Shown here piece after piece: positions 15,229 through 23,575 of a DNA stretch of 25,637 bases. Origin of the DNA: Clostridia bacterium (lineage in GTDB: Bacteria > Bacillota > Clostridia > TANB77 > CAG-465); the NCBI GenBank assembly GCA_900772475.1, contig CAAHEI010000011.1, forward strand, positions 1 through 25,637. Direction: 5' to 3'. A model generated the notes under the pieces. The model was not told the origin of the DNA and did not search any database. It was given only the letters and a program-made list of their open reading frames with translations. Position 1 is the stretch's first letter. Each line of letters opens with the position of its first letter. The translations under genes were made by a program, and so were the position numbers.

Positions 15229-16837
15229 ATGAAAAATAAATTAGGAATATCTTTATTAGTATTAATAATTACTATAATAGTTATAATAATTTTAGCATCT
15301 GTAATTATTTTATCAATATCTAAAAACAATATAATATATGATGCAAAAAAAGCGATAATATTAGATGACATACACAATTTAAAAGAATCAATTGAAATAA
15401 AAAAAATAAATACAGAATACGAAAAAGGAAAAAGCGACATAAAATTATTTGGAAATATTGATGAGATATTAGGTGAACGGATTTAAGGGTTATTCAAAAA
15501 AATATGCAATTGAAGCAAATAATATTGTATATAAAGATAAAATGTTTAGTAAAAAAGAAATTTCTATTTTAGAGGAAAATGGTATCGAAAAAGAAAGTAA
15601 ATATTTAAAAATTGTAAATGAATCAACTAAACAGGAAAATGAGAATAAAGATGACGAAAGGATGGTTACGCTTAAACAGTTTCAAGAAAAGATAACAAAT
15701 AAAGAATTTAGTAAAAATGAATATAATAAAGCATATATAATTGAGGATATAAATATAGGTACAAAATGGAATGAAGATGGAACACTAACTTCAGGTGAAA
15801 AATGGTCTCCAATAACAGTTATTCCAACTGGAACAGTGCTAGATGGGTGTAATAAAAAAATAGAGGGAATATATATAAATAAGGATCAAAACCAAGCCTT
15901 TATACGTGAAAATTACGGGAAAATTAAAAATATAATTATAGGTAAAAATTGTTATTTTAAAACACAAGTAGGAAAGCTATCATCTCTGTTAGTTTTTAAT
16001 AAAAAAGGTGCAATTGTAGAAAACTGTGTTAATAATGCTGATGTTATATCAGAAAAAGAGGGAGAACTTTTGTTTTTTGTATCTGGATTGATTTTATCAA
16101 ATAGTTCTAAAGTATTAAATTGCAAAAATTATGGAAATGTATATGCAAATAAATACTTTAGCAATGGATACTTTTTAGGTGGAATTTGTTCATATATTGA
16201 ATCAGATGAAAGTGAAATAAGAGGCTGTACAAACTATGGTAATGTTTTAGGATATAATCGATCAGATGGTTATTCGGTTGGAGGAATTGTAGGAGGAATT
16301 TATAGTACTCGTATACCATCGTTTGGAAAAATAATTAGATGTATAAATTATGGAAATGTAGAGTCAGGTTATGCTTCAGGAATAATTTCATCTGGTAGTG
16401 TCAGTGGAGAGATATATGATTGTGTAAATTATGGTAAAATAAGTGCTTGTAATAGAGCAGTAGGCATCATTGAAAATATAGGAAGTTCAGGGAAAATGGT
16501 AAACTGCTATAATCTTGGTGATATATATTCAAGGACCTCAACTTATGGAAAACCTTATGGTGGCTTAGTGGTCGAAAATAAGGGCAACATATCATCGTCT
16601 TATAACGTAGGTAAATGTTATCTTGGTAATAATTATAAAGGGTGCCAAATTTACTTTGAAAACGAAGGAAATATAGAGAATACTTATTTTTTAAATCAAA
16701 CATTAGATGATGGCACTGTTGTTACAAGCGAATTTATGAAATCAGATGATTTTTTAAAAATGCTTGGCGAAGGATTTACAAAGAGTTCATTAGGTGAAAA
16801 CAATGGGTATCCTATGTTACGATGGCAAAAAAAATAA
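15229..16837 (+). pseudogene. Prepilin-like GLUG-repeat surface protein, split by an apparent +1 frameshift
   Basis: Two frames appear to be one gene of about 535 codons. The first (15229-15486) starts at an ATG after AAGGGAG and encodes KLGISLLVLIITIIVIIILA, a type IV prepilin-like N-terminus (cleavage expected after Gly6) lacking the usual Glu at +5, as in many clostridial pilin-like surface proteins. The second is open from GTG 15473 to 16837, without a ribosome binding site. It carries about six GLUG-like repeats with a C-x-N-Y-G-N-V core (CKNYGNV, CTNYGNV, CINYGNV, CVNYGKI, CYNLGDI) and ends NNGYPMLRWQKK, a usual GLUG-protein ending. Omitting the C at 15478, within a CGG codon rare for this genome, restores DEILGEGFKGYSKK. 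Either a recent mutation, an assembly error, or less likely recoding. The function is presumed adhesive or cell-surface. Confidence 0.7.
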
Positions 16838-16841
16838 AATG

Positions 16842-16874
16842 AAAAAGCAGGAAAGAAATATATTCCTGCTTTTT
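16842..16874. terminator. Bidirectional terminator between the GLUG gene and the second ssp gene
   Basis: AAAAAGCAGGAA (16842-16853) pairs perfectly over 12 bp with TTCCTGCTTTTT (16863-16874). The A/T ends give a U-tract on either strand, and it sits 4 nt after the plus-strand stop and 21 nt beyond the minus-strand stop, so it can serve both convergent genes. Confidence 0.85.
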
Positions 16875-16895
16875 AGCATGTTATATTATTGAACT

Positions 16896-17084
16896 TTACT
16901 GCATATCATTAGCAGCTTTAGCTACAAGTTTCTTAACCATTTCACCACCTATAGAACCAGCTTGTTTAGAAGTTAAATCACCATTGTATCCTTGCTTAAG
17001 GTTAACCCCTATTTCGTTTGCTACTTCATATTTAAATTTATCTAAAGCAGCTCTTGCTTGTGGATTACTTTTAGATTTTGCCAT
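16896..17084 (-). CDS. Alpha/beta-type small acid-soluble spore protein (second copy)
   Basis: The 62-residue protein reads LDKFKYEVANEIGVNL, then YNGDLTSKQAGSIGGEMVKK and LVAKAANDMQ. It has the SASP DNA-binding core and a YEVANE segment in place of the GPR cleavage motif. It binds and protects spore chromosomal DNA. Compared with the copy at 14881-15090 it differs mainly at the N-terminus and lacks the short C-terminal NGMN tail; the nucleotide sequences are also closely similar across the core. The ATG at 17084 follows GGAGGTGAATT. In its leader, AGTAAAACA (17104-17112) and TGTTTTACT (17129-17137) form a 9-bp inverted repeat just before the ribosome binding site, possibly a stabilising stem-loop. 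Confidence 0.93.
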   Translation of the reverse strand: MAKSKSNPQARAALDKFKYEVANEIGVNLKQGYNGDLTSKQAGSIGGEMVKKLVAKAANDMQ

Positions 17085-17224
17085 TTAATTCACCTCCAAT
17101 TTTAGTAAAACAATATTTAATAAAAAGATGTTTTACTGTTATTAATTTGTGATTTTTATTTAAAAAAATACTGGAAAATTTATGAAAATAAAAAAAACTT
17201 TAAAAATTAATGTTATTGTATTGA

Positions 17225-17235
17225 TTTCGACAAAA
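17225..17235 (-). promoter_or_regulatory. 0A box (Spo0A binding site) upstream of spo0A
   Basis: On the minus strand the site reads TTTTGTCGAAA, containing the TGTCGAA core of the established Spo0A box in Bacillus and Clostridium. It lies about 28 nt before the spo0A -35 box, consistent with autoregulation, and also in the upstream region of the divergent ssp gene. Confidence 0.75.
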
Positions 17236-17262
17236 CTCGATGGTAAAAAACGCTAAAAATCC

Positions 17263-17291
17263 TTGATTTTTTAGGCAAAATTATATATAAT
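17263..17291 (+). promoter_or_regulatory. Sigma-A promoter of spo0A
   Basis: TTGATT (17263-17268) and TATAAT (17286-17291) have an exact 17-nt spacer, 38 nt before the spo0A ATG. Confidence 0.7.
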
Positions 17292-17329
17292 TGGTCTTGC
17301 GTTGTTAGTTAAATGATAGGAGGATTTTG

Positions 17330-18142
17330 ATGAATAGTAAAACTAAAATTATGATTGTAGATGATAATAAAGAGTTTGTAAAGTTATTAAGTATGTTTAT
17401 AAATTCACAAACAGATATGGAAGTAATTGCAACTGAATATGATGGAAAAAATGCAGTTAACATTATAAATACATGTAAACCAGATATATTACTTTTAGAT
17501 GTTATAATGCCTGATAAAGATGGTTTATCCGTTCTAGAAGAAATGGTTAGAGAGGAAGAAAATGAAAAACCCACTACAATTGTAATGTCGGCCATTGGAC
17601 AAGAGAAAATAACTCAAAAAGCAATATCACTAGGTGCAACGTATTATGTGGTAAAACCTTTTGATATGGCAACATTAACAGAAAGATTAAGAGATTTGGT
17701 AGAGGAACAACAAATAGGTTCTATATCAACTCCAATGTATTATAATAGTGCAACTATAAATAGAGATAATTCAAAAAATACTCCTATGGAAGTTAGAGTA
17801 ACAAATATAATACATGATGTAGGTGTACCTGCACATATTAAAGGATATCAATACATAAGAGAAGCAATACTACTTGCTGTTGATAATCAAGATGTAATAA
17901 ATTCTATAACAAAAACTTTATATCCAACGCTTGCAAAAAAGTTTAATACCACTCCGTCTAGAGTTGAAAGAGCAATAAGACATGCAATAGAAGTTGCGTG
18001 GAATAGAGGTCAAATAGAAATGCATGATAAAATATTTGGTTATACCGTAAATTCAAACAAAGGAAAACCAACTAATTCTGAATTTATAGCGATGATAGCA
18101 GATAAGCTTTATATGGAAGATAAATCAACAATAAAAATTTAA
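17330..18142 (+). CDS. spo0A: Sporulation master response regulator Spo0A
   Basis: This is a 270-residue receiver plus DNA-binding protein. In the receiver the acidic pair is Asp11-Asp12, the phospho-acceptor Asp57 (DILLLDVIMPDKDGL), the switch Ser87 and the conserved Lys109. The C-terminal domain has the Spo0A-specific IIHDVGVPAHIKGYQYIREA and the recognition region TPSRVERAIRHAIEVAWNRG. Phosphorylated Spo0A binds 0A boxes and commits the cell to sporulation; in Clostridia it is usually phosphorylated directly by orphan kinases. The ATG at 17330 is preferred over the TTG three bases earlier because it lies 6 nt after AGGAGG (17318-17323). It stands alone with its own promoter, 0A box and terminator; spoIVB, the usual neighbour upstream, is not present. 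Confidence 0.97.
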   Translation: MNSKTKIMIVDDNKEFVKLLSMFINSQTDMEVIATEYDGKNAVNIINTCKPDILLLDVIMPDKDGLSVLEEMVREEENEKPTTIVMSAIGQEKITQKAISLGATYYVVKPFDMATLTERLRDLVEEQQIGSISTPMYYNSATINRDNSKNTPMEVRVTNIIHDVGVPAHIKGYQYIREAILLAVDNQDVINSITKTLYPTLAKKFNTTPSRVERAIRHAIEVAWNRGQIEMHDKIFGYTVNSNKGKPTNSEFIAMIADKLYMEDKSTIKI

Positions 18143-18185
18143 AATAATATATGAGGTGTAAACCACCCCATATATTATTTAGTTT
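18143..18185 (+). terminator. Terminator of spo0A
   Basis: A 16-bp stem with one mismatch (18143-18158 with 18164-18179), a 5-nt loop and a T-rich tail begins immediately after the spo0A stop codon. Confidence 0.75.
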
Positions 18186-18390
18186 TTAGGGAAGATGAAG
18201 TTAAGATGAGAGAACTTCTTTATGCAAAATCCTATCATATTAACGACAATATCATTAAATATATATTTTTTTCTATATATTGTGTTATAGCTTGCATTTA
18301 TTTTGTTTTTTGGAAATCAGTATCTATACTCATTTATATACCTTGTATGTTTTTTTAATATACAAAATGAAATAATTTATATATGAAAAA

Positions 18391-18405
18391 AGTGATTTAA
18401 TCACT
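18391..18405 (-). repeat. Short palindrome next to the TnpB relic
   Basis: AGTGATT and AATCACT flank a single central T. Read on the minus strand it is followed by TTTTTTCAT, so it could be a terminator for leftward transcription, or the subterminal hairpin typical of IS200/IS605 ends. It lies 22 nt beyond the end of the TnpB-like frame. Confidence 0.4.
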
Positions 18406-18426
18406 CCACCTTAACTATTTTTGCTG

Positions 18427-18642
18427 TTAAAGTAACTTTTTAAAACTGTTGTATTTAAGTTTCAAACTAACTCTGGAACACTCTTTTATATCTTTTAATT
18501 TTGTTTTATATTTTCCACTTTGTACTAATCTATATAGTGGTATTTGTACAAAATTTTTATTATAGTTTATTCCTTACTTTATATCTTTTAAATCTTTTAT
18601 TACAATAACTCTACATTTATTTGTTTGTTTATTTCCCCGTTG
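18427..18642 (-). pseudogene. Decayed TnpB-like (IS200/IS605 OrfB) fragment
   Basis: Translating the minus strand from 18642 to the stop at 18427-18429 gives one frame with an internal stop (18574-18576). It reads NKCRVIVIKDLKDIK, stop, GINYNKNFVQIPLYRLVQ, then YKTKLKDIK. From memory of the family, this aligns with the TnpB RuvC-like segment containing the IVIGDLKxIRKGINYGKNFVQIP and YKAELKGI motifs. The expected catalytic Asp position is kept in KDL, but the ESYTS and zinc-ribbon segments that should follow are missing or out of frame. About 70 codons of a protein of roughly 400 remain, with no start codon, so it cannot be functional. It is a footprint of a past insertion upstream of gdpP. 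It could also be a fragment of a related transposase family; no database was consulted. Confidence 0.65.
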
Positions 18643-18657
18643 ATATTACCATATTTC

Positions 18658-18686
18658 TTGACTTTTAAGGTAAAAAATAGTACAAT
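18658..18686 (+). promoter_or_regulatory. Sigma-A promoter of the gdpP operon
   Basis: TTGACT (18658-18663) and TACAAT (18681-18686) have an exact 17-nt spacer, 34 nt before the gdpP ATG. Confidence 0.75.
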
Positions 18687-18720
18687 ATTATAGTATAAAA
18701 ATAAATGTTAAGGAGATTTT

Positions 18721-20700
18721 ATGTTGAAAAAAAAGGTAAAATTTAAATTTTTAGACCTTAATATATTTAGTGTTAAAATAATATGTTTGGTAGCTTTAGT
18801 TATTATTGGTATTATTCTTTCTATTATAAAACCAAGCACTTTGTATATTCAATTAATTTTAATATTTTTAATTTCATCAATAATAATATATTTGTGTGTC
18901 AAAGAATTAAAAACTAGGAACTATAGAATAAATGAGTTGGTAAATGGATTTGATGAGATTCTAAAAAATTCATTAAATATTGTTGAAATTCCAATGGCTA
19001 TAGTTGGAGAAAAAAATAGGATAATATGGCAAAATAATATGTCGAAACATATTATTCCACTAGAAATTATACATGATAGTGCTCTTCAGATTGAAAAGCA
19101 AATTAACCAGAAACAAAGTGGAAGTTTATATTCTATAGATATAGGAAATGGAAGTGTGTATGATGTTATAGGTAATAATATCATAATTAAGGAAAATAAA
19201 GTTATTCTTTTATCATTTTTAGATAAAACCGTTGAAAGTCAGATTAAAAAAACTTTAGAAGATACGCGAGTTGGTGTTGGAATATTATTTATTGATAATT
19301 ATGAAGAAACATTACAAGGACTTGACAGCGTAAATAGAGCAGAAATTTCATCAATGATAGAAAAGGAAATAAGGACATGGGTGGTTGAATATAAAGGGAT
19401 TTTAAATAAACTTGATAAAGACAAATATGTTTTATTTATTGAGAAACAGTATCTAGATCAGATGGAAAAGAATACTTTTGAAATATTAGAAAGAGTAAAG
19501 AAAATAACTAATAAAACAAAATTGCCAATAACCATATCTATTGGAATGTCATATTCTGAAAATACGTTGAATGAAAGGTATATGGCAGGCTCTTCTGCAC
19601 TTGACATTGCACTTGGTAGAGGTGGAGATCAAGTAGTTATAAAAAAAGATAAAAAGTTTGATTTTTATGGAGGATCAAATTTAGGTCTTGAAAAAACAAG
19701 TAGAGTTAGGGCAAGAACAATATCACAAGCTTTAAAAGAATTAATGGAAAAGTGTGATAAAGTATATATAATGGGGCACAAAAATACAGACATTGATTGT
19801 ATAGGTGCTTCAGTAGGTGTATATAAAATTGCGAAATCATTAAATAAAGATGTATATATTGTAACAGATACAAAATTTAGTAGTAGTACAAAATTAGTAG
19901 TAAATAAGTTAAAAGACTTGGAAGCATACAAAAATATCTTTGTGACTAAGGATGATATAAAAAAGCAAGATTTTACAAATTCTTTGCTTGTAATTGTTGA
20001 TACTCATAAAAAGTCATATCTTGCGTACCCTGATTTAGCAGATTTTATTGATAAAAAGGTTATTATCGATCATCATAGAAGAGGACCTGAATTTATTGAA
20101 GATGCATTACTTACATATCATGAAATTTATGCATCATCAACATCAGAGCTTGTGGCAGAAGTTTTAATGTATTTAGATAATTTCCAATTAAATTCGATCG
20201 AAGCAGAAGCTATTTACTCAGGAATTGTTGTAGATACTAAAAATTTTACATTTAAAACTGGTGTAAGAACATTTGAGGTCGCTGCATATTTAAAAAAGTT
20301 TGGATTGGATTTAACAGAAGTTAAGCAAATATTTAAAAATGATTTTGCTACTTATGTTGCAAAAGTAGATATTGTTAAAAACGCTGAAATATTAAAAGGT
20401 ACTATTGCTATCTCTACTACAGAAGAAAATTATGATGATATGCCTGTAATAGCAGCTCAGGCAGCAGATGAATTATTAAATATAACAGGAATATTAGCAT
20501 CTTTTGTATTGTGTAAAGTTGAAGACGTTGTTATGATTTCAGGTAGATCAATGGGAGATATAAACGTGCAAGCTATTTTAGAAAAAGTTGGCGGCGGTGG
20601 ACATCTTACATTCGCTGGTGCTCAACTTGCAGGAATAACAATTGATGAGGCTAAAGAGAAACTAATTCAAAGTATAAATGAATATTTTGGAACTGAATAA
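18721..20700 (+). CDS. gdpP: Cyclic di-AMP phosphodiesterase GdpP (DHH family)
   Basis: The 659-residue membrane protein has two N-terminal helices (about residues 15-60), a PAS-like domain, a degenerate GGDEF domain ending in ALGRGGDQ (about 298-304), then DHH and DHHA1 domains. Catalytic motifs are present: GHKNTDID (352-359), VDTH, DHH (450-452) and GGGGH near the C-terminus within the DHHA1 segment. Proteins of this type cut cyclic di-AMP to pApA and so affect potassium and osmolyte balance, wall stress and beta-lactam tolerance. AAGGAG precedes the ATG. The order gdpP-rplI-dnaB is conserved in Firmicutes. The protein appears complete. Confidence 0.95.
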   Translation: MLKKKVKFKFLDLNIFSVKIICLVALVIIGIILSIIKPSTLYIQLILIFLISSIIIYLCVKELKTRNYRINELVNGFDEILKNSLNIVEIPMAIVGEKNRIIWQNNMSKHIIPLEIIHDSALQIEKQINQKQSGSLYSIDIGNGSVYDVIGNNIIIKENKVILLSFLDKTVESQIKKTLEDTRVGVGILFIDNYEETLQGLDSVNRAEISSMIEKEIRTWVVEYKGILNKLDKDKYVLFIEKQYLDQMEKNTFEILERVKKITNKTKLPITISIGMSYSENTLNERYMAGSSALDIALGRGGDQVVIKKDKKFDFYGGSNLGLEKTSRVRARTISQALKELMEKCDKVYIMGHKNTDIDCIGASVGVYKIAKSLNKDVYIVTDTKFSSSTKLVVNKLKDLEAYKNIFVTKDDIKKQDFTNSLLVIVDTHKKSYLAYPDLADFIDKKVIIDHHRRGPEFIEDALLTYHEIYASSTSELVAEVLMYLDNFQLNSIEAEAIYSGIVVDTKNFTFKTGVRTFEVAAYLKKFGLDLTEVKQIFKNDFATYVAKVDIVKNAEILKGTIAISTTEENYDDMPVIAAQAADELLNITGILASFVLCKVEDVVMISGRSMGDINVQAILEKVGGGGHLTFAGAQLAGITIDEAKEKLIQSINEYFGTE

Positions 20701-20734
20701 AATAGTACAGATTTAAAAGAAAGGAAGTAATAAT

Positions 20735-21181
20735 GTGAAAGTTGTTTTAAATAAAGATGTAAAAGGTATTGGAAAAAAACTTCAAATTGTCGATGTAAGT
20801 GAAGGGTATGCTAGAAATTATTTACTTCCAAGAAAACTTGCAAATATAGCAGATAATAAATCTATAAATGAGGCAAAAACCAAGAATGACGCTGCAAGTT
20901 TTAGAAAAGAAAAGGAAATTGAACAGGCAAATAAATTAAAAGAAAAGTTAGAAAAGGGATATATTAAGTTTAAACATAAAATAGGTAATAATGGAAAATT
21001 ATTTGGAAGTGTAACTGAAAAAGATATTGCTGAAGAAATAGATAAAGTTTATAATGTAAAAGTTGATAAAAAGAAAGTATCTATTGATATTCCAATAAAG
21101 GAATTAGGTTCATATACAGCTAGTGTAAAACTATATGAAGGAATTATTGCTAAGGTAAAAATATCAGTTGTAGGATTGTAG
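20735..21181 (+). CDS. rplI: 50S ribosomal protein L9 (bL9)
   Basis: The 148-residue protein starts MKVVLNKDVKGIGKK, the L9 N-terminal rRNA-binding domain with YARNYLLPRKLA, followed by the long connecting helix and a C-terminal domain containing GKLFGSVTEKDIAEEI. L9 extends from the 50S surface near L1 and influences frame maintenance. The start is a GTG at 20735, 5-7 nt after AAAGGAAG; an overlapping ATG two bases earlier is out of frame. It lies between gdpP and dnaB, as in Bacillus. Confidence 0.96.
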   Translation: MKVVLNKDVKGIGKKLQIVDVSEGYARNYLLPRKLANIADNKSINEAKTKNDAASFRKEKEIEQANKLKEKLEKGYIKFKHKIGNNGKLFGSVTEKDIAEEIDKVYNVKVDKKKVSIDIPIKELGSYTASVKLYEGIIAKVKISVVGL

Positions 21182-21189
21182 GTGTTTAA

Positions 21190-22533
21190 ATGGAAAATGA
21201 AATTGGAGTAAATAGAGTTCAGCCTAATGATATAATAGCAGAACAAGCTGTACTTGGCTCTATGCTTGTTGATAAAGATGCTGTTATTTCTGCAGTTGAA
21301 CTTTTGAAAGCTGATGATTTTTATAGGGAAGATAACAAAGAAATATATGCAGCTATGTTTGAATTATATTCCCTTGGTAAACATATAGATATGATAACTT
21401 TAAAAGATCAATTAACTTTAAGAGGAACAATTGAAAAGGTTGGAGGAACTGAATATATTGCAACTCTTATTGATAATGTACCAACAACTTCAAATATTGA
21501 AAGCTATGTTAAAATTGTTGAGGAAAAATCCATATCTCGTAAACTTATAAAAGCAGCAAATAATATATTACAGTTAGGATATGCCCAAACTGAAGAAGTT
21601 GACGCTTTGGTTGAAAAAGCTGAAAAAGATATTTTTGATATAATGCAAGGTAGAAACTCTAAAGGATATTCAAGCATAAAAGAAATACTTGTAACGACAT
21701 TTGATCAAATTGAAGAGATGTTTCAAAATAAAAATAAAATATCAGGTTTAGAAACTGGATTTGTTGATTTGGATGCAAAGATTTCAGGACTTAATAAATC
21801 AGATCTATTAATAGTCGCAGCACGTCCTGCAATGGGAAAGTCAGCATTTGTTTTAAACATTGCTACTTTTGTTGCTTTGCATCTTAAAGTTCCTACAATG
21901 GTATTTAGTCTTGAAATGTCAAAAGAACAAATGGTAAACAGAATTTTGTGTAGTGAAAGTGAAGTTGACAGTATGAAAGTAAAAAATGCTGATCTTAATA
22001 GCGACGAATGGTTAAAATTAGGTGAAGCAAGTGGAAAACTTTCGGAAATGCCTTTATATATTGATGATACACCAGGTTTAAGTTCGGCTGAACTTCGTGC
22101 AAAGTGTAGAAAAGCTAAACTTGAAAAGAACATAGGACTTGTTATAATAGATTATTTACAGCTTATGGAATCTAAAAATAAAAGTTCATCTAGACAACAA
22201 GAAATATCAGAAATTAGTAGATCTTTAAAGATACTTGCAAAGGAACTCTCAGTACCTGTAATTGCACTTTCACAGCTTAGTCGTGCTACAGAATCTAGAA
22301 CAGATCATAGACCGATGCTAAGTGATCTTCGTGAATCTGGAGCAATAGAGCAGGATGCAGATATAGTTATGTTTTTACATAGAGAGGATTATTATAACGC
22401 AGATACTGATAAGAAAAATGTTGCAGAAGTAATTATTGCCAAAAATAGAAGTGGTTCTACAGGTACTGTAGAACTTGCATGGCTTGGTCAGTATACAAAG
22501 TTTGCAAATTTATATAGGGGACCAGAAGAATGA
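21190..22533 (+). CDS. dnaB: Replicative DNA helicase (DnaB type; DnaC in Bacillus naming)
   Basis: The 447-residue protein has the N-terminal helicase domain (PNDIIAEQAVLGSMLVDKDA), a linker, and a RecA-like motor with Walker A ARPAMGKS (about residues 211-218), Walker B VIIDYLQLM, the LSQLSRATESR sensor region and SDLRESGAIEQDAD. It unwinds DNA ahead of the replisome as a hexamer. The ribosome binding site is weak (TAGGTG) and overlaps the rplI stop, suggesting coupling. Its stop overlaps the tilS start by four bases (ATGA). No intein is present. Confidence 0.97.
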   Translation: MENEIGVNRVQPNDIIAEQAVLGSMLVDKDAVISAVELLKADDFYREDNKEIYAAMFELYSLGKHIDMITLKDQLTLRGTIEKVGGTEYIATLIDNVPTTSNIESYVKIVEEKSISRKLIKAANNILQLGYAQTEEVDALVEKAEKDIFDIMQGRNSKGYSSIKEILVTTFDQIEEMFQNKNKISGLETGFVDLDAKISGLNKSDLLIVAARPAMGKSAFVLNIATFVALHLKVPTMVFSLEMSKEQMVNRILCSESEVDSMKVKNADLNSDEWLKLGEASGKLSEMPLYIDDTPGLSSAELRAKCRKAKLEKNIGLVIIDYLQLMESKNKSSSRQQEISEISRSLKILAKELSVPVIALSQLSRATESRTDHRPMLSDLRESGAIEQDADIVMFLHREDYYNADTDKKNVAEVIIAKNRSGSTGTVELAWLGQYTKFANLYRGPEE

Positions 22534-23558
22534 TAAAAGATGAAAGATTAGATATTTGTAAAAAAATTCAAAAGGAAGTTTCTAATAATATTATTCAAAA
22601 TAATCTTATTAAAAATAATGATAAAATCGTTGTTGCAGTTTCTGGTGGACCAGATTCGATGTGCTTACTTACAGTTCTTAATGATTTAAAATCTTTATTT
22701 AAAAAAAAGTATAATATAAATTATGAGCTTGTTGTTGCACATGTAAATCATTCCATAAGACCTGAATCAGAAAATGAAAAGATTTATGTAGAAAATGTAT
22801 GTGAAAAATTAAATATTCCATTTTTTTATTTAAAGGAAAATGTTGAAGCAATTTCTAAGGAAAGAAAAATATCTGTGGAGGCTTGTGGAAGAGAAATAAG
22901 ATATAAGTTCTTTAATGATGTAAAAAATAAAACTAATGCTACTAAAATTGCAGTTGCACATAATTTAAATGATAATGTTGAAACTGTACTTTTAAATTTA
23001 ATACGTGGATGTGCATTAAAAGGTCTTACAGGAATGGATTTTTTAAGTAATGAAATAATTAGGCCGTTACTTACTATTGAAAAAAAATATATTTTAGAGT
23101 ATAATATATTCCAAAACTTAAATCCGTGTTTTGATTACACAAATAACGAAAATATTTATCTTAGAAATAAAATACGTAATATTCTTATACCTTTACTTGA
23201 AAAGGAATATAACAGTAACTTTTCAAATAATATTATAAGGATGAGAGAAGTTTTAACAAATGAAGAGAATTTTTTAGAAGAATATACAAATAATATATTA
23301 GATGAATGTATAATAAAAAATGAAAAAGAAAAAATAACATTTAATTCAAGGGTTATTTTAAATTCTCATAAAGCAATATCACTTAGGTGTATAAGACAAA
23401 TAATAAATAAAAAACTTGGAAATTTAAATGAAATAAGTAATGTACATGTAAATGATATATATAAACTTTTAAAAAGCAATATAAAAGGTAAAAAATATAT
23501 AATAGGAAATAAATTTACAATTGAGATTAAGCAAAAAGATATAGTTATTATATATTGA
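22530..23558 (+). CDS. tilS: tRNA(Ile)-lysidine synthetase TilS (short form)
   Basis: The PP-loop ATP-binding motif SGGPDS is at residues 38-43, followed by VVAHVNHSIRPES and the N-type ATPase features CGREIRYKFF and VAHNLNDNVETVLLNLIRG. TilS adds lysine to C34 of tRNA-Ile with a CAU anticodon so that it reads AUA, a common codon in this AT-rich genome. At 342 residues it is shorter than Bacillus or E. coli TilS (over 430) and closer to minimal forms, retaining only a small C-terminal domain. The ATG overlaps the dnaB stop. The gene ends 17 nt before ftsH, with no hpt gene between them. Confidence 0.92.
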   Translation: MIKDERLDICKKIQKEVSNNIIQNNLIKNNDKIVVAVSGGPDSMCLLTVLNDLKSLFKKKYNINYELVVAHVNHSIRPESENEKIYVENVCEKLNIPFFYLKENVEAISKERKISVEACGREIRYKFFNDVKNKTNATKIAVAHNLNDNVETVLLNLIRGCALKGLTGMDFLSNEIIRPLLTIEKKYILEYNIFQNLNPCFDYTNNENIYLRNKIRNILIPLLEKEYNSNFSNNIIRMREVLTNEENFLEEYTNNILDECIIKNEKEKITFNSRVILNSHKAISLRCIRQIINKKLGNLNEISNVHVNDIYKLLKSNIKGKKYIIGNKFTIEIKQKDIVIIY

Positions 23559-23575
23559 TTTTGAAGGGAGAAAAA

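Larger units (their letters stand above)
18186..18657. other. Gene-poor gap between spo0A and gdpP containing mobile-element debris
   Basis: No intact gene is visible. On the plus strand, ATG 18206 opens a 50-codon frame (MRELLYAKSYHINDN, then a hydrophobic stretch) without a good ribosome binding site; it may be chance or a relic. On the minus strand, 18427-18642 holds a TnpB-like fragment, followed by a short perfect palindrome at 18391-18405. The rest is AT-rich, low-complexity sequence. The gap looks like a decayed insertion between spo0A and the gdpP promoter. Confidence 0.5.

Noticed and set aside
15470..15490. Programmed +1 frameshifting for the pilin-like GLUG gene
   Set aside because: There is no release-factor-type slippery stop or internal Shine-Dalgarno at the break; a single extra base is simpler.
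18206..18358. Small 50-residue membrane peptide gene
   Set aside because: No clear ribosome binding site, no recognisable family, and it lies in a decayed region; kept only as a remark in the gap entry.
23555..23575. Extended FtsH N-terminus from a TTG start
   Set aside because: The GAAGGGAG ribosome binding site lies inside this extension and points to the ATG at 23576.
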